Shown here in pieces: positions 21,362 to 31,675 of a stretch of DNA of 64,000 bases; positions within the stretch are counted from its first letter, which is position 1, and each line of letters opens with the position of its first letter. The stretch spans positions 54,313-118,312 of the forward strand of contig NZ_JANEWG010000009.1 in NCBI RefSeq assembly GCF_028069725.1, in the 5' to 3' direction. The notes under the pieces were generated by a model, which was not told the origin of the DNA, made no database searches, and saw only the letters and a program-made list of their open reading frames with translations. A program made the translations under genes and the position numbers. Origin of the DNA: Citrobacter sp. Awk 4 (GTDB taxonomy: Bacteria > Pseudomonadota > Gammaproteobacteria > Enterobacterales > Enterobacteriaceae).

Positions 21362-21381
21362 TACTGGATGAAAAAACAGTA
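21362..21381 (-). promoter_or_regulatory. LexA (SOS) box of uvrB
   Basis: TACTGTTTTTTCATCCAGTA on the coding strand, a full CTG-N10-CAG site close to the E. coli uvrB box. Located about 75 bp upstream of the uvrB ATG, within the expected promoter. Confidence 0.92.
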
Positions 21382-21683
21382 GCACGGTAAAGTATTTCTG
21401 TTACGCGGGCAAAAACCACGTCATCACAGTGCAAAATTTAGCCTCAGACGAGATAAAAAACCACCCGATGTCGGTTATCCCCAGACCTATGACTTTTTTA
21501 ACATTTGTCAAGCCATGTAATGCGCGTTTTATGGCATTCAATGACACTTTTCTTGCAGCCATTGCTTTTATTTAACAAGCTGTTTTATAAAGGATATTTC
21601 TTTAAGCCGTCTTTCACACCAATTCAGTCGCAGGCCGCGTATTCTCTCGCTTACGTTATGTTTTCTAACTCTAATGCACAAGG

Positions 21684-21706
21684 TTATCCACAGGAATAGT
21701 GGATAA
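21684..21706. promoter_or_regulatory. Inverted DnaA boxes upstream of uvrB
   Basis: TTATCCACA, a perfect DnaA box, faces AGTGGATAA (TTATCCACT on the other strand) five bases further on. A DnaA-binding site far upstream of uvrB is known in E. coli; here it lies about 400 bp from the uvrB start. Confidence 0.7.
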
Positions 21707-21865
21707 CTGCTCCCAGCCCGTATGGACTGCCGCCTGGCAAAATCGACCTTCTGGTCATTTTCATACGACTAAAAAAAAATTATCGCTAATTTTTGATTTT
21801 TATCTGCTAACAATACGCCCCCAGCCAGACGAGATCTTGCTCGCATTTTCACCATTTTGTTGGTT

Positions 21866-21901
21866 GCACTGCTTTCGTCTAACTGGGCACCGATAGCGTG
21901 C
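21866..21901. promoter_or_regulatory. Two NtrC-like dyads
   Basis: GCAC-CGATAGC-GTGC at 21887-21901 fits the NtrC core GCAC-N7-GTGC exactly. A second, one-mismatch copy, GCAC-TGCTTTC-GTCT, starts exactly 21 bp earlier, that is two helical turns. They lie about 130-150 bp upstream of the start predicted from the sigma-54 promoter, a normal enhancer distance. Confidence 0.55.
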
Positions 21902-21996
21902 AATCCTCTGTCATGACGCCTGGCCGGTTAAGAATCCATATCCCAAACCCAGGGTAAGCATCGAAAATCCTTCGTTTTTCCTCCATAACGGGGTTA

Positions 21997-22013
21997 TGGC
22001 AAGAGAATTGCAA
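21997..22013 (+). promoter_or_regulatory. Sigma-54 promoter of the orphan ABC gene
   Basis: TGGCAAGAGAATTGCAA: the GG and GC doublets are ten bases apart as sigma-54 requires, and TGGCA and TTGCA are intact. Only the C after TGGCA is replaced by A. A start near 22023 would leave a leader of about 38 bases with GGGGGAG before the ATG. Confidence 0.75.
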
Positions 22014-22061
22014 CTTATCAGGACCTGCCGGTCAGGCGAATAGCATCTTGATGGGGGAGTT

Positions 22062-22784
22062 ATGTTGAGTCTTCGCGCGGTGAATCAGTATTACGGTGGT
22101 CAACACACGTTGTGGAATGTTGATCTCGATTTAATCCCCGGGCAATGCACCTGCGTGCTGGGGCTTCCTGGGATGGGGAAAACCACGCTGGTGAACTGTA
22201 TTACGGGGATCTTGCCTATCGAAAGCGGGACGATCTTCTGGCATGAAACCGGGGCTCCGCCCCGCGACCTGCGCACAACGCCTGCCGCCGACCGTTCTGC
22301 GATGGGAATGGGCTATCTCCCGCAAGAGCGGCGCATCTTTTCACAGCTGACCGTAGAAGAGAATCTGCATATTGCCCGTAAAGCCGCAGGGGAAAACGTC
22401 CCCATTGCGAGCTGCGATATATACGGTTTTTTCCCCGAACTTTATGCGCTGCGCCACCAAAAAGGCGTCATTCTGCCCGAAGACAATCAACACCAACTGG
22501 CACTGGCCTGTGCGCTGGTGACACAACCGCGTCTGCTGATCCTGGATGAGCCGACGCGGGGGATCGGGCACGCCTTTATCCACAAACTGGGGAATGTGCT
22601 TGTGCGGCTGAATCAGGAATGGGGACTCACCATTTTGCTGGTGGAACAAAGCCTGCCGTTTATTCGCCGGGTCGCTGACCGTTTTTGCCTCCTGCACCGG
22701 GGACGCAACGTGGCGCAGGGGCATCTGACCCAGCTAAACGACAAGCTTCTTAATCAGTGGATGACGCCCGCTCCAGAGCGCTGA
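22062..22784 (+). CDS. Orphan ABC ATPase, UrtE/LivF-like, with decayed signature motif
   Basis: Encodes 240 aa. The ABC ATPase resembles the urea/branched-chain amino-acid type (UrtE, LivF): YYGGQHTLWNVDLDL start, Walker A GLPGMGKTT (34-42), Q-loop YLPQERRIF (85-93), Walker B RLLILDEP with its glutamate (157-164), and the LLVEQ switch with Gln196 in place of His, normal for this subfamily. The ABC signature, LSGGxQQ in relatives, here reads LPEDNQHQ (138-145), so the serine and both glycines are lost. No permease, binding-protein or UrtD-like gene is nearby. The start has a strong ribosome site, and a sigma-54 promoter lies upstream. The 3' end overlaps bioD by 35 bp tail to tail. It may be the remnant of a urt operon, or a repurposed ATPase. 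Confidence 0.85.
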   Translation: MLSLRAVNQYYGGQHTLWNVDLDLIPGQCTCVLGLPGMGKTTLVNCITGILPIESGTIFWHETGAPPRDLRTTPAADRSAMGMGYLPQERRIFSQLTVEENLHIARKAAGENVPIASCDIYGFFPELYALRHQKGVILPEDNQHQLALACALVTQPRLLILDEPTRGIGHAFIHKLGNVLVRLNQEWGLTILLVEQSLPFIRRVADRFCLLHRGRNVAQGHLTQLNDKLLNQWMTPAPER

Positions 22785-23454
22785 GATCGAGGTAATGGCC
22801 TGTCGGGGCGCATTCCGGCGACTCGGCCAGCCAGGGGATTTCCCCTAACAGCGGCGCCGGGATCACGCGCGATAACGTCTCCATATACTCCTGATGGCGT
22901 TTCCCAGGCGGCGTGACGTCGTTGGCAATCCAGCCCGCGAGCGTTAAACCGGCTTGCTGTACCGCCTGCGCTGTCAGCATGGCATGGTTGATACATCCCA
23001 GTTTGACGCCCACCACCAGAATCACCGGCAATTGCTCGGCGCAAACCCAGTCAGCAAATGTCAGGGTCGTTGAGAGCGGCGTAAACCAGCCACCGGCCCC
23101 TTCAACCAACACCCAGTCAGCCTGGACTTCTAACGCCCGTAAACCGTCAGACATCACCGTCGCGAGAATGGGTCTTCCCTCGTCGGCGCTGATAATATGC
23201 GGCGATGTCGGCTCCGCAAAGGTGTACGGATTGATGTCCTGATACGCCAACGCCTGCGTGCTGTTACGCTGTAATGCCTGCGCATCGCCGTTGCGTAAAC
23301 CTTCCGTCGTCATTTCACTGCCCGACGCCACCGGTTTGTAACCCACCGTCCGGTACCCCCGCAAAGCGGCGGCCTGCAGTAGCGCGCAACTGGCGACAGT
23401 TTTCCCGACTTCGGTGTCAGTCCCGGTGACAAAATAACGCTTAGTCACGTTCAA
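22750..23454 (-). CDS. bioD: Dethiobiotin synthetase BioD
   Basis: Encodes 234 aa. Closes the ureido ring of dethiobiotin using CO2 and ATP. P-loop GTDTEVGKT at 11-19; YKPVASG and VEGAGGW motifs; [17 protein letters not shown]. The C-terminal tail (LERASSTD) runs past the end of E. coli BioD as I recall it and is encoded antisense to the last codons of the ABC ATPase gene. Last gene of bioBFCD; its start overlaps bioC by 14 bp. Confidence 0.96.
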   Translation of the reverse strand: MNVTKRYFVTGTDTEVGKTVASCALLQAAALRGYRTVGYKPVASGSEMTTEGLRNGDAQALQRNSTQALAYQDINPYTFAEPTSPHIISADEGRPILATVMSDGLRALEVQADWVLVEGAGGWFTPLSTTLTFADWVCAEQLPVILVVGVKLGCINHAMLTAQAVQQAGLTLAGWIANDVTPPGKRHQEYMETLSRVIPAPLLGEIPWLAESPECAPTGHYLDLSALERASSTD

Positions 23455-24196
23455 TCACTCCCAGAAAAAGATGATAAGTCAGCGGGTATTTCCCCTGCTG
23501 TTGCGGCCAGGCCAGTTGTAACTGCTGGAGCTGACTGCGGGTGAGCACTCGCTGTTCGCGCCCTTCATGCAGATGGGTCGCCCCGATGCCTTTGAGTGAA
23601 CGCATCGCGCTCAGCGCATCGTCAAACCAGAGCGTGATCGCCTGAATCCTGTGCCGTGCGCGCCAGCCTCGCAGGGCGTTTTCGAGAGTCACACCGTCTA
23701 AAAAGTGGTTGGCATGCGCCCGATTGTCGACCGCCAGCCACGCCTGCCGCAACTCCGGCAACGACCCTTGCGCCAGGGTGGTAAACGCCACCTGTCCGCC
23801 GGGACGCACCACACGATATAGCTCCGATAACGCCTGGGGTAAATCACTGCACCACTGCACGGCGAGGTTACTCCAGGCCAGATCGAAGCTCGCCGTGGGT
23901 TGTGAAATCGCTTCAATATCCGCCATCAAATAATGATCTGCGGCCTGTTGACGGCGCGCCTCCTCGAGCATTTGCGCTGAGAGATCGAGCGCCGTCACTT
24001 CGCTGCCCTGCGCGCGCCAGTAGCGGCTCATACGCCCCGGCCCGCATCCGGCATCCAGCACCTGTGAAAACGCACGCTCCGGCAACAATCCCAGTAACGC
24101 ATCCGCGCTCAGGCGTTGCAGTTCGGCATGTTGTTCATACTGCGTCGCGGCCCGACCGAACGCCGCTGCAATAGCCTGCTTATCAAACTGCGCCAT
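23441..24196 (-). CDS. bioC: Malonyl-ACP O-methyltransferase BioC
   Basis: Encodes 251 aa. Methylates malonyl-ACP so that fatty-acid synthesis can build pimeloyl-ACP. SAM-binding motif [15 protein letters not shown] near residue 45 and the [12 protein letters not shown] block are clear. It overlaps bioF and bioD by 14 bp on each side, showing translational coupling. Confidence 0.96.
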   Translation of the reverse strand: MAQFDKQAIAAAFGRAATQYEQHAELQRLSADALLGLLPERAFSQVLDAGCGPGRMSRYWRAQGSEVTALDLSAQMLEEARRQQAADHYLMADIEAISQPTASFDLAWSNLAVQWCSDLPQALSELYRVVRPGGQVAFTTLAQGSLPELRQAWLAVDNRAHANHFLDGVTLENALRGWRARHRIQAITLWFDDALSAMRSLKGIGATHLHEGREQRVLTRSQLQQLQLAWPQQQGKYPLTYHLFLGVIERD

Positions 24197-25337
24197 GCAG
24201 CACCTCCAGCAGGCGATCGATGTCCTGTTTTTCGTGCGCCTGGGTCAGCGTCAAACGCAGCCGCGCGGTGCCGACAGGAACGGTAGGCGGGCGGATCGCG
24301 GTCGCCCAGCACCCCTGGCTGCGCAACGTTTCCGCCAGCTGTAATGCGCGCGCGTTATCGCCGACGATCAGCGGCTGGATTGCGCTGTGCGAAGGCGCCA
24401 GGGCGAACGCCGTGGTATCCACGCCCGCACGAAAATGTTCAATCAGTGACGCCAGTTTTTCTCTGCGCTGGCGACCTTCATCGCTACGGATCACCGCCAA
24501 AGAGGCGCGTAACGCCTGGGCCTGAGCGGGTGGCATACTGGTGCTGTAGATCAGGTGGCGGGCGAACTGCAACAGATACTCTGCCACACTGTCGGAACAG
24601 AGAATGGCCGCGCCGCTGACGCCGAACCCTTTGCCGAACGTGACCACCAGCAGTTCTGGTTTCACCTGCTGCTGCCAGCAACTCCCTCGCCCCTCCTCGC
24701 CAGTAACGCCAATACCGTGCGCATCATCGACCAGCAGCCACGCTCGGTGCTGTTGCGCGGTACGCTGAATCTCAGCAAGCGGCGCGCTGTCGCCATCCAT
24801 GCTGAATACCCCTTCGGTCACCACCAGTTGTTGACCAGACGTCGGGGCGGCCAGCAAACGCGACAGATGTTCGGGGTTGTTATGCGTAAAACGACGCAAT
24901 TGCGCAGGACTAAGGCTGGCGGCCTCCAGCAGCGACGCGTGACTGAGCCGGTCTGCCACGATGCGATCGTCTTTTGCCATCAGCGCGGCAATGACCGCCT
25001 GGTTCGCTGCAAAACCGGAAATAAATAACAGCGCACGCGAATACCCCAGCCACTGCGCCAGCTCTTCCTCCAGCGCCTGATGGGCAACGGAATAGCCGCT
25101 GACATGACCCGAACCGCCGCTACCAACGCCAAAACGCTCCGCGCCTTGCTGCCAGGCGCAGATAATCTGCGGATGGTGACTCAGTCCCAGGTAATCATTG
25201 CTGGAGAAATTGAGATACTGACGATCGCCCGAACAGAGCCAGCGTCCGGCCCCCTGCACCACCGCGTGCCGGCGGCGCAACGCATCGGCAGAACGACGCG
25301 CTGACAGCGCATCGTCGATTTTTTGCTGCCAGGTCAT
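24183..25337 (-). CDS. bioF: 8-amino-7-oxononanoate synthase BioF
   Basis: Encodes 384 aa. A PLP enzyme joining pimeloyl-ACP with alanine. The PLP lysine is in [24 protein letters not shown] provides the cofactor-binding aspartate and histidine; FSSNDYLGL lies near the start. It overlaps bioB by 4 bp and bioC by 14 bp. Confidence 0.97.
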   Translation of the reverse strand: MTWQQKIDDALSARRSADALRRRHAVVQGAGRWLCSGDRQYLNFSSNDYLGLSHHPQIICAWQQGAERFGVGSGGSGHVSGYSVAHQALEEELAQWLGYSRALLFISGFAANQAVIAALMAKDDRIVADRLSHASLLEAASLSPAQLRRFTHNNPEHLSRLLAAPTSGQQLVVTEGVFSMDGDSAPLAEIQRTAQQHRAWLLVDDAHGIGVTGEEGRGSCWQQQVKPELLVVTFGKGFGVSGAAILCSDSVAEYLLQFARHLIYSTSMPPAQAQALRASLAVIRSDEGRQRREKLASLIEHFRAGVDTTAFALAPSHSAIQPLIVGDNARALQLAETLRSQGCWATAIRPPTVPVGTARLRLTLTQAHEKQDIDRLLEVLHGAV

Positions 25338-26374
25338 ACGGTTGCCGCGTTGTAGTAATCGTCGGTGTCCGGGGTCATCAGCGCCTGTTCGAGGCGTTGT
25401 TGCTGTTCGTTATCACCCGCCAGCACGGCAGTTTGTTGTGGATTCAGCCCCAGTTTGCGGAACAACTGCAGATCTTTGTCCTCTTCCGGGTTTGGCGTGG
25501 TCAGCAGTTTACAGCCGTAGAACACCGAGTTTGCGCCCGCCATAAAGCACATTGCCTGGGTCTGTTCGTTCATCTGTTCACGGCCTGCGGAGAGGCGGAC
25601 AAACGAGGTGGGCATCATGATACGCGCCACCGCAATGGTGCGAATAAAATCAAACGCGTCGACGTCGTCATTATCGGCCAGCGGCGTCCCTTTCACCTTC
25701 ACCAGCATGTTGATGGGCACGCTTTCCGGCGGCGTCGGCAGGTTGGCTAATTGCAGCAACAGTCCGGCCCGATCGTTTACCGTTTCACCTAAACCCACGA
25801 TACCGCCAGAGCAGACCTTAATGCCCGCCTCGCGGACTTTGTCCAGCGTGTCGAGACGCTCCTGATACGAACGGGTGGTGATAATGTTGCCGTAGAACTC
25901 TGGCGAGGTGTCGAGGTTGTGGTTGTAATAGTCCAGACCTGCTTCAGCCAGGCGCTGCGCCTGGGATTCGTTGAGGGTGCCCAGCGTCATACACGCTTCC
26001 AGCCCCAGCTCCTTCACCCCCTGCACCATCTGCTCCAGATACGGCATATCGCGTTCGTGTGGATTCTTCCAGGCCGCCCCCATGCAGAAGCGGGTCGAAC
26101 CCGCATTTTTGGCTTTACGCGCAGAGTCCAGAACCTGTTCAACTTCCATCAAACGTTCTGACTCGAGACCCGTTTTGTAGCGAGAACTCTGCGGGCAATA
26201 TTTGCAATCTTCCGGGCAGGCGCCGGTTTTAATCGACAACAGCGTGCTGACCTGCACCTGCTGTGGGTCAAAATGTTGACGATGAACCTGTTGCGCTTCA
26301 AACAGCAAATCCAGCAGCGGTTTTTCAAATAATTCGGTGACTTGCGACATTGTCCAGCGAGCGTGGTGAGCCAT
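25334..26374 (-). CDS. bioB: Biotin synthase BioB (radical SAM)
   Basis: Encodes 346 aa. Inserts sulfur into dethiobiotin. Radical-SAM motif CPEDCKYC gives Cys53, Cys57 and Cys60. The 2Fe-2S ligands follow in FCMGAAW, CMTLGTL and [10 protein letters not shown], with the conserved arginine in VRLSAGRE. First gene of the leftward bioBFCD transcript, divergent from bioA across the BirA operator. Confidence 0.98.
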   Translation of the reverse strand: MAHHARWTMSQVTELFEKPLLDLLFEAQQVHRQHFDPQQVQVSTLLSIKTGACPEDCKYCPQSSRYKTGLESERLMEVEQVLDSARKAKNAGSTRFCMGAAWKNPHERDMPYLEQMVQGVKELGLEACMTLGTLNESQAQRLAEAGLDYYNHNLDTSPEFYGNIITTRSYQERLDTLDKVREAGIKVCSGGIVGLGETVNDRAGLLLQLANLPTPPESVPINMLVKVKGTPLADNDDVDAFDFIRTIAVARIMMPTSFVRLSAGREQMNEQTQAMCFMAGANSVFYGCKLLTTPNPEEDKDLQLFRKLGLNPQQTAVLAGDNEQQQRLEQALMTPDTDDYYNAATV

Positions 26375-26414
26375 GTGGCCTCTCCAAAAGGTGTTGTTAA
26401 TTTTTGATTCGGTG

Positions 26415-26458
26415 TAGACTCGTAAACCTAAATCTTTTTAATTTGGTTTACAAGTCGA
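26415..26458. promoter_or_regulatory. BirA operator and divergent bio promoters
   Basis: An extended imperfect dyad with GTAAACC and GGTTTAC arms (26422-26428 and 26445-26451) around an AT-rich centre lies between divergent bioB and bioA. It matches the known E. coli bio operator almost base for base, except CGTAAACC for TGTAAACC on the left. BirA-biotinyl-AMP represses both directions there. Confidence 0.92.
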
Positions 26459-26460
26459 TT

Positions 26461-27750
26461 ATGACAACGGATGATCTTGCCTTTGACCAACGCCATATCT
26501 GGCATCCCTACACCTCCATGACTTCACCGCTCCCGGTATATCCGGTGGCGCGCGCCGAAGGTTGCGAGCTGATTTTGTCTAATGGCGAACGCCTGGTTGA
26601 CGGCATGTCCTCCTGGTGGGCGGCGATTCATGGCTACAACCACCCGCAGCTCAACGCGGCAATGAAAACGCAGATCGACGCCATGTCGCACGTCATGTTC
26701 GGCGGCATCACCCATGCCCCGGCTATCAATCTGTGCCGTAAACTGGTGGCGATGACCCCTGAGCGACTTGAGTGCGTTTTTCTGGCGGATTCCGGTTCGG
26801 TCGCGGTGGAAGTGGCGATGAAAATGGCGCTGCAATACTGGCGAGCATTGGGCGAATCCCGCCAGCAGTTCCTGACGTTTCGTAACGGTTATCACGGGGA
26901 TACGTTCGGCGCGATGTCCGTCTGTGACCCGGAAAACTCGATGCATAGCCTGTGGAAAGGCTATCTGCCGGAAAACCTGTTCGCGCCCGCGCCGCAAAGC
27001 CGGATGGGCGGCGAGTGGGATGAGCGGGATATGGTGGCGTTCGCCCGTGTGATGGCCGCACACCGCAAGGATATTGCGGCGGTCATTCTGGAGCCGATAG
27101 TCCAGGGCGCGGGCGGTATGCGGATGTATCACCCTGAATGGCTGCGTCGCATCCGCAAAATGTGCGACCGCGAAGGCATTCTGCTGATTGCCGACGAGAT
27201 TGCGACCGGATTTGGCCGAACGGGTAAACTGTTTGCCTGCGAGCACGCCGACATCACGCCGGACATTTTGTGTCTGGGAAAAGCGCTGACCGGCGGCACC
27301 ATGACCCTCTCCGCCACGTTAACCACCCGCGCTATCGCGGAAACCATCAGCAACGGCGAAGCTGGATGTTTTATGCATGGCCCAACGTTTATGGGCAATC
27401 CACTGGCCTGTGCTGTGGCGACCGCCAGCCTGTCTCTGCTGGAAAGCGGAGCGTGGCAACAACAGGTTGCCGCCATCGAAACGCAATTACGCGCTGAATT
27501 AGCCCCTGCCGCGCAATCGCCGTGGGTGGCAGATGTGCGCGTGCTGGGCGCCATTGGCGTGGTGGAAACAACGCATCCGGTGAATATGGCGGCGTTACAA
27601 CGCTTCTTTGTGGAACAAGGGGTATGGGTTCGCCCGTTCGGTAAACTTGTCTATCTGATGCCACCTTACCTGATTCAACCTGAGCAACTGCGTAAGCTGA
27701 CGCAGGCAGTGAACGACGCCGTGACGCAGGAAACATTTTTTATCCATTAA
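26461..27750 (+). CDS. bioA: Adenosylmethionine-8-amino-7-oxononanoate aminotransferase BioA
   Basis: Encodes 429 aa. Makes 7,8-diaminopelargonate using SAM as the amino donor. [14 protein letters not shown] near the start, PLP-phosphate loop SGSVAVEVA, aspartate in [15 protein letters not shown], and the PLP lysine in [10 protein letters not shown]. The ATG at 26461 sits at the right edge of the operator and gives the E. coli N-terminus MTTDDLAFD; the longer opening would run through the operator. Confidence 0.97.
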   Translation: MTTDDLAFDQRHIWHPYTSMTSPLPVYPVARAEGCELILSNGERLVDGMSSWWAAIHGYNHPQLNAAMKTQIDAMSHVMFGGITHAPAINLCRKLVAMTPERLECVFLADSGSVAVEVAMKMALQYWRALGESRQQFLTFRNGYHGDTFGAMSVCDPENSMHSLWKGYLPENLFAPAPQSRMGGEWDERDMVAFARVMAAHRKDIAAVILEPIVQGAGGMRMYHPEWLRRIRKMCDREGILLIADEIATGFGRTGKLFACEHADITPDILCLGKALTGGTMTLSATLTTRAIAETISNGEAGCFMHGPTFMGNPLACAVATASLSLLESGAWQQQVAAIETQLRAELAPAAQSPWVADVRVLGAIGVVETTHPVNMAALQRFFVEQGVWVRPFGKLVYLMPPYLIQPEQLRKLTQAVNDAVTQETFFIH

Positions 27751-27814
27751 TCGGCGGTAAGCCCGTCTGATACTGGCTACACTTTTTGCGATTCAGTCGA
27801 TTAACGGAGGGGGC

Positions 27815-28291
27815 ATGAAACTTATCAGCCATGACCTGCGCGAAGGGGAAAAACTGCCCCATCGCCAGGTGTTTAACGGGATGGGCTATGACGGAGATAA
27901 TATTTCTCCGCACCTGGCCTGGGACGACGTCCCACCGGGGACGAAAAGCTTTGTCGTGACCTGTTACGATCCCGACGCCCCCACCGGATCAGGCTGGTGG
28001 CACTGGATTGTCGTCAACCTGCCTGCCGACACGCGCGTTTTACCGCAAGGCTCAGGCTCTGGTCTTTCGCCGCTGCCGGAAGAAGCGATTCAAACACGTA
28101 CCGATTTTGGTAAAGCAGGCTACGGCGGCGCTGCGCCGCCAAAAGGGGAAACTCACCGCTATATCTTTACGGTTCATGCCCTGAATGTGGAACGCATTGA
28201 CGTCGATGAAGACGCCAGCGGCGCGATGGTCGGATTTAATGTCCATTTCCATTCGCTCGCCAGCGCGTCAATTACTGCGATGTTTAGTTAA
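27815..28291 (+). CDS. ybhB: YbhB, phosphatidylethanolamine-binding-protein family
   Basis: Encodes 158 aa of the PEBP/RKIP family: DNISPHLAWDDVP, CYDPDAPTGSGWWHWIVVNLP (split here as two short motifs, CYDPDAP and WWHW), GYGGAAPPKGETHRY. The anion-binding pocket residues are intact. Cytosolic; the role in enterobacteria is unclear. It follows bioA in the same direction after 64 bp with its own ribosome site. Confidence 0.94.
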   Translation: MKLISHDLREGEKLPHRQVFNGMGYDGDNISPHLAWDDVPPGTKSFVVTCYDPDAPTGSGWWHWIVVNLPADTRVLPQGSGSGLSPLPEEAIQTRTDFGKAGYGGAAPPKGETHRYIFTVHALNVERIDVDEDASGAMVGFNVHFHSLASASITAMFS

Positions 28292-28301
28292 GTCTCGTTT
28301 T

Positions 28302-28379
28302 GCCGGGTGGCGGCGCAAGCGCCTTACCCGGCCTACCTGGCTCATGCACAGGCCGGATAAACCTTAGCGCCATCCGGCA
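28302..28379. repeat. Pair of REP units (BIME) between ybhB and hutH
   Basis: Two REP hairpins in opposite orientation: GCCGGGTGGCGGCGCAAGCG...CCCGGCCTAC (28302-28336) and GGCCGGATAA...CATCCGGC (28351-28378). A classic mosaic element at the convergent ends of ybhB and hutH; it marks the edge of the hut block. Confidence 0.88.
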
Positions 28380-28382
28380 TTG

Positions 28383-29903
28383 TTACAAGAACGCAGGCAC
28401 CAGGCGCAATAAATCACCGCGAGCCAGTAGTGCAGTGGCGCACTCGATGTCCGGGGCGAAGAAGCGATCCTGGGTGTAGTGCGGAACCTGTTCACGTAAT
28501 GCCTGGCGTGCCTGTTCCAGCAGCGGACTTGAGGTTAACCCTTCACGTAAATCAATCCCCTGACAGGCTGCCAGCCACTCCACGGCGATCACCCCTCGCG
28601 TATTGGCTGCCATTTCCCACAACCGACGACCCGCTGCCGGTGCCATAGAGACATGATCTTCCTGGTTCGCCGATGTCGGCAGACTGTCGACGCTGTGCGG
28701 ATGCGCCAGCGCTTTGTTCTCGCTGGCCAACGCCGCCGCCGTCACCTGGGCTATCATAAAACCGGAGTTAACCCCGCCATTTTTCACGAGGAACGGCGGT
28801 AACTGCGACATGTGTTTGTCCATCATCAACGCAATGCGTCTTTCTGACAGCGCACCGATCTCCGCGATCGCCAGCGCCAGATTATCCGCCGCCATCGCCA
28901 CCGGTTCCGCATGGAAATTGCCGCCGGAAATCACATCGCCCTCTTCGGCAAACACCAGTGGGTTGTCCGAGACCGCGTTGGCCTCCACCAGCAACACTTC
29001 CATGACCTGACGCATTTGCGTCAAACATGCGCCCATCACCTGCGGCTGACAGCGCAGAGAGTACGGGTCCTGCACTTTTTCGCAGTTATGGTGAGAGTCG
29101 GAAATCGGGCTGTTTTCAGTCAGCACGTGGCGATAAAGCGCCGCCGCGTCTATCTGCCCGCGTTGCCCGCGCGCCGCATGAATACGCGCGTCAAACGGAC
29201 GGCGTGATCCCAGCACGGCTTCCGTGGTCAGTGCCCCGCATACCAACGCAGAAGCAAACAACTCTTGCGCCTCAAACAGACCTCGCAGGGCAAACGCAGT
29301 GGACGCCTGCGTGCCGTTAAGTAGCGCCAGCCCCTCTTTTGCCGCCAGCGTGACAGGCTCGAGACCCGCTTTACGCAGCGCCTCTTTCGCCGGTAGCCAC
29401 TCACCTTGCCAGCGCGCTTTGCCTTCGCCGAGCAGCGTAAGAGACATATGCGCCAACGGCGCTAAGTCGCCTGACGCCCCCACCGACCCTTTTGCCGGAA
29501 TCAGCGGATAAACCTCAGCATTGACCAGCGCAATCAGCGCTTCAATCACGCTCAGGCGAATGCCGGAAAATCCACGTGCCAGACTGTTGATTTTCAGCAC
29601 CATCATCAGACGCACCATCGCGTCATCCAACGGTTCGCCAACCCCTGCCGCATGTGAAAGCACCAGCGAGCGCTGCAAATTTTGCAGATCTTCATTGGCG
29701 ATGCGCGTCTGCGCCAGCAGACCGAAACCGGTATTGATCCCGTAAGCGGTACGCCCTTCAGCCACAATGGTGTTCACACAGGCGACGCTGGCATTGATGC
29801 CATCAATCGCGCAGGAATCCAGACTCAGTTGCACAGGCTGCTGCCAGACGGTGCGCAGTTGCGCCAGAGTCAGCTGGCCCGGCGTTAACATAAGCGTATT
29901 CAT
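28383..29903 (-). CDS. hutH: Histidine ammonia-lyase HutH
   Basis: Encodes 506 aa. Removes ammonia from histidine to give urocanate. The MIO-forming triad Ala143-Ser144-Gly145 is in [19 protein letters not shown] and the [20 protein letters not shown] region (in short pieces) complete the active site. Starts one base after the hutU stop (TGATATG), so hutU and hutH are co-translated. Confidence 0.97.
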   Translation of the reverse strand: MNTLMLTPGQLTLAQLRTVWQQPVQLSLDSCAIDGINASVACVNTIVAEGRTAYGINTGFGLLAQTRIANEDLQNLQRSLVLSHAAGVGEPLDDAMVRLMMVLKINSLARGFSGIRLSVIEALIALVNAEVYPLIPAKGSVGASGDLAPLAHMSLTLLGEGKARWQGEWLPAKEALRKAGLEPVTLAAKEGLALLNGTQASTAFALRGLFEAQELFASALVCGALTTEAVLGSRRPFDARIHAARGQRGQIDAAALYRHVLTENSPISDSHHNCEKVQDPYSLRCQPQVMGACLTQMRQVMEVLLVEANAVSDNPLVFAEEGDVISGGNFHAEPVAMAADNLALAIAEIGALSERRIALMMDKHMSQLPPFLVKNGGVNSGFMIAQVTAAALASENKALAHPHSVDSLPTSANQEDHVSMAPAAGRRLWEMAANTRGVIAVEWLAACQGIDLREGLTSSPLLEQARQALREQVPHYTQDRFFAPDIECATALLARGDLLRLVPAFL

Positions 29904-29904
29904 A

Positions 29905-31590
29905 TCAACGATTTCCTTGAGTAGCCGCGATCATGGGTAAGTTCAGCCCCTGCTCGACAGCACATTCAACAGCGATGTCATAACCGGCATCGGCATGGCG
30001 CATAACGCCCGTTGCCGGATCATTGTGCAGTACCCTGGCGATGCGTGCTGCCGCCTCATCGGTGCCGTCACAGACGATCACCATCCCGGCATGCTGGGAG
30101 AAGCCCATTCCCACGCCGCCACCGTGATGCAGTGAAACCCAGGTTGCGCCGCTGGCGGTGTTGAGCAACGCATTCAACAGCGGCCAGTCGGAGACCGCAT
30201 CGGAGCCATCACGCATCGCTTCGGTTTCACGGTTTGGGCTGGCGACGGAGCCGGAATCGAGATGGTCACGTCCGATCACAATCGGCGCGGAGACTTCGCC
30301 GCTGCGTACCATTTCGTTAAATGCCAGTCCCAGTTTTTGCCGCCACTCCAGTCCGACCCAGCAGATACGCGCGGGAAGTCCCTGGAAGTTGATGCGTTCA
30401 CGGGCCATATCCAGCCAGTGATGCAGGTGTTTATCGTCTTTGACGATTTCTTTCACTTTGGCATCGGTTTTATAAATATCCTGCGGATCGCCGGAAAGCG
30501 CCACCCAGCGGAACGGGCCAATCCCACGGCAAAACAGCGGTCGAATATAGGCAGGGACAAAGCCCGGGAAATCAAACGCCTTTTCGACGCCCATCTCTTT
30601 AGCCATTTGGCGAATATTGTTGCCGTAGTCAAATGTCGGTACGCCCATTTCGCTAAATGCCAGCATGGCCTGGACGTGCGTCGCCATTGAGCGTTTTGCC
30701 GCCAGTACCGTACCTTGTGGGTCAGAAATCGCTTTCAGCTGGTACTCTTCCCAGCTCCAGCCAGAAGGCAGATAGCCATGCAGCGGATCGTGGGCGCTGG
30801 TCTGGTCGGTGACCATATCCGGGCGTACGCCTCGTTTTACCAGTTCTGGCACGATGTCCGCCGCATTGGCGCACAGCGCGATAGAGACGGCTTTCCCTTC
30901 ACGGGTGTATTTCGCAATACGCGCCAGCGCGTCATCCAGGGATTCAGCCTGCTCATCGACATAGCGGGTACGCAAACGGAAATCGATACGGCTTTGCTGG
31001 CATTCAATGTTCAGTGAACAGGCGCCGGCCAGCGTCGCGGCCAGCGGCTGAGCGCCGCCCATACCGCCCAGCCCGGCAGTCAGAACCCAGCGCCCCGCCA
31101 GATTGCCCTGATAATGCTGGCGTCCGGCTTCAACAAATGTTTCGTAGGTGCCCTGCACGATCCCCTGGCTACCAATGTAGATCCAGCTTCCGGCTGTCAT
31201 TTGGCCGTACATGGCCAGACCTTTCGCATCCAGTTCGTTGAAGTGTTCCCAGGTCGCCCAGTGCGGCACCAGGTTAGAGTTGGCGATCAACACGCGCGGC
31301 GCATTTTCATGGGTTTTGAATACGCCCACCGGTTTGCCGGATTGCACCAGCAGGGTTTCATCGTCATTCAGTTTGGTCAGCGCGTTAACGATGGCGTCAT
31401 AACACTGCCAGTCGCGCGCGGCGCGCCCTATCCCGCCATACACCACCAGCTCGTGGGGATTTTCAGCAACATCGGGATCAAGGTTATTCATTAACATGCG
31501 CAGCGGCGCTTCAGTCAGCCAGCTTTTGGCTGTTAGGGTCGTCCCTCTTGGGGCACGGATATCCTGCTCACGATATTTGCTTTGGGGCAT
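29905..31590 (-). CDS. hutU: Urocanate hydratase HutU
   Basis: Encodes 561 aa. Converts urocanate to imidazolonepropionate with a tightly bound NAD+. [12 protein letters not shown] is the nucleotide-binding loop; the conserved [15 protein letters not shown] block is near residue 410. The start at 31590 (MPQSKYREQ) is chosen for its GAGGAA ribosome site; the opening from 31629 would begin inside the promoter region. First gene of the hutUH operon. Confidence 0.96.
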   Translation of the reverse strand: MPQSKYREQDIRAPRGTTLTAKSWLTEAPLRMLMNNLDPDVAENPHELVVYGGIGRAARDWQCYDAIVNALTKLNDDETLLVQSGKPVGVFKTHENAPRVLIANSNLVPHWATWEHFNELDAKGLAMYGQMTAGSWIYIGSQGIVQGTYETFVEAGRQHYQGNLAGRWVLTAGLGGMGGAQPLAATLAGACSLNIECQQSRIDFRLRTRYVDEQAESLDDALARIAKYTREGKAVSIALCANAADIVPELVKRGVRPDMVTDQTSAHDPLHGYLPSGWSWEEYQLKAISDPQGTVLAAKRSMATHVQAMLAFSEMGVPTFDYGNNIRQMAKEMGVEKAFDFPGFVPAYIRPLFCRGIGPFRWVALSGDPQDIYKTDAKVKEIVKDDKHLHHWLDMARERINFQGLPARICWVGLEWRQKLGLAFNEMVRSGEVSAPIVIGRDHLDSGSVASPNRETEAMRDGSDAVSDWPLLNALLNTASGATWVSLHHGGGVGMGFSQHAGMVIVCDGTDEAAARIARVLHNDPATGVMRHADAGYDIAVECAVEQGLNLPMIAATQGNR

Positions 31591-31626
31591 GTCAGATTCC
31601 TCACGAACGCTCAGATAAGTCACTAA

Positions 31627-31655
31627 CATATACTTGTCTATACAAGCTATCGCAA
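31627..31655 (-). promoter_or_regulatory. hutUH promoter with HutC operator in its spacer
   Basis: Minus-strand -35 TTGCGA (31650-31655) and -10 TATATG (31627-31632) are 17 bases apart. The spacer is filled by the dyad CTTGTATAGACAAG (31633-31646), which shares the 11-mer TGTCTATACAA with the site before hutI, so it is the likely HutC operator. Repression would be by direct blocking of polymerase. Confidence 0.8.
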
Positions 31656-31675
31656 GGACGTAATTAACAGAAATG

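Larger units (their letters stand above)
21382..21996. other. Long uvrB-ABC ATPase intergenic region
   Basis: About 680 bp without a credible gene lie between the uvrB ATG region and the next ATG at 22062. Two 64-65 codon openings (from 21505 and 21699) have no ribosome site or recognisable protein pattern. The stretch holds two DnaA-box-like sites, two NtrC-like dyads and a sigma-54 promoter, each listed separately. It is AT-rich compared with its neighbours. Confidence 0.7.

Noticed and set aside
21505..21896. Two small open frames in the uvrB upstream region
   Set aside because: No ribosome site, no recognisable pattern, and they run through control sites.
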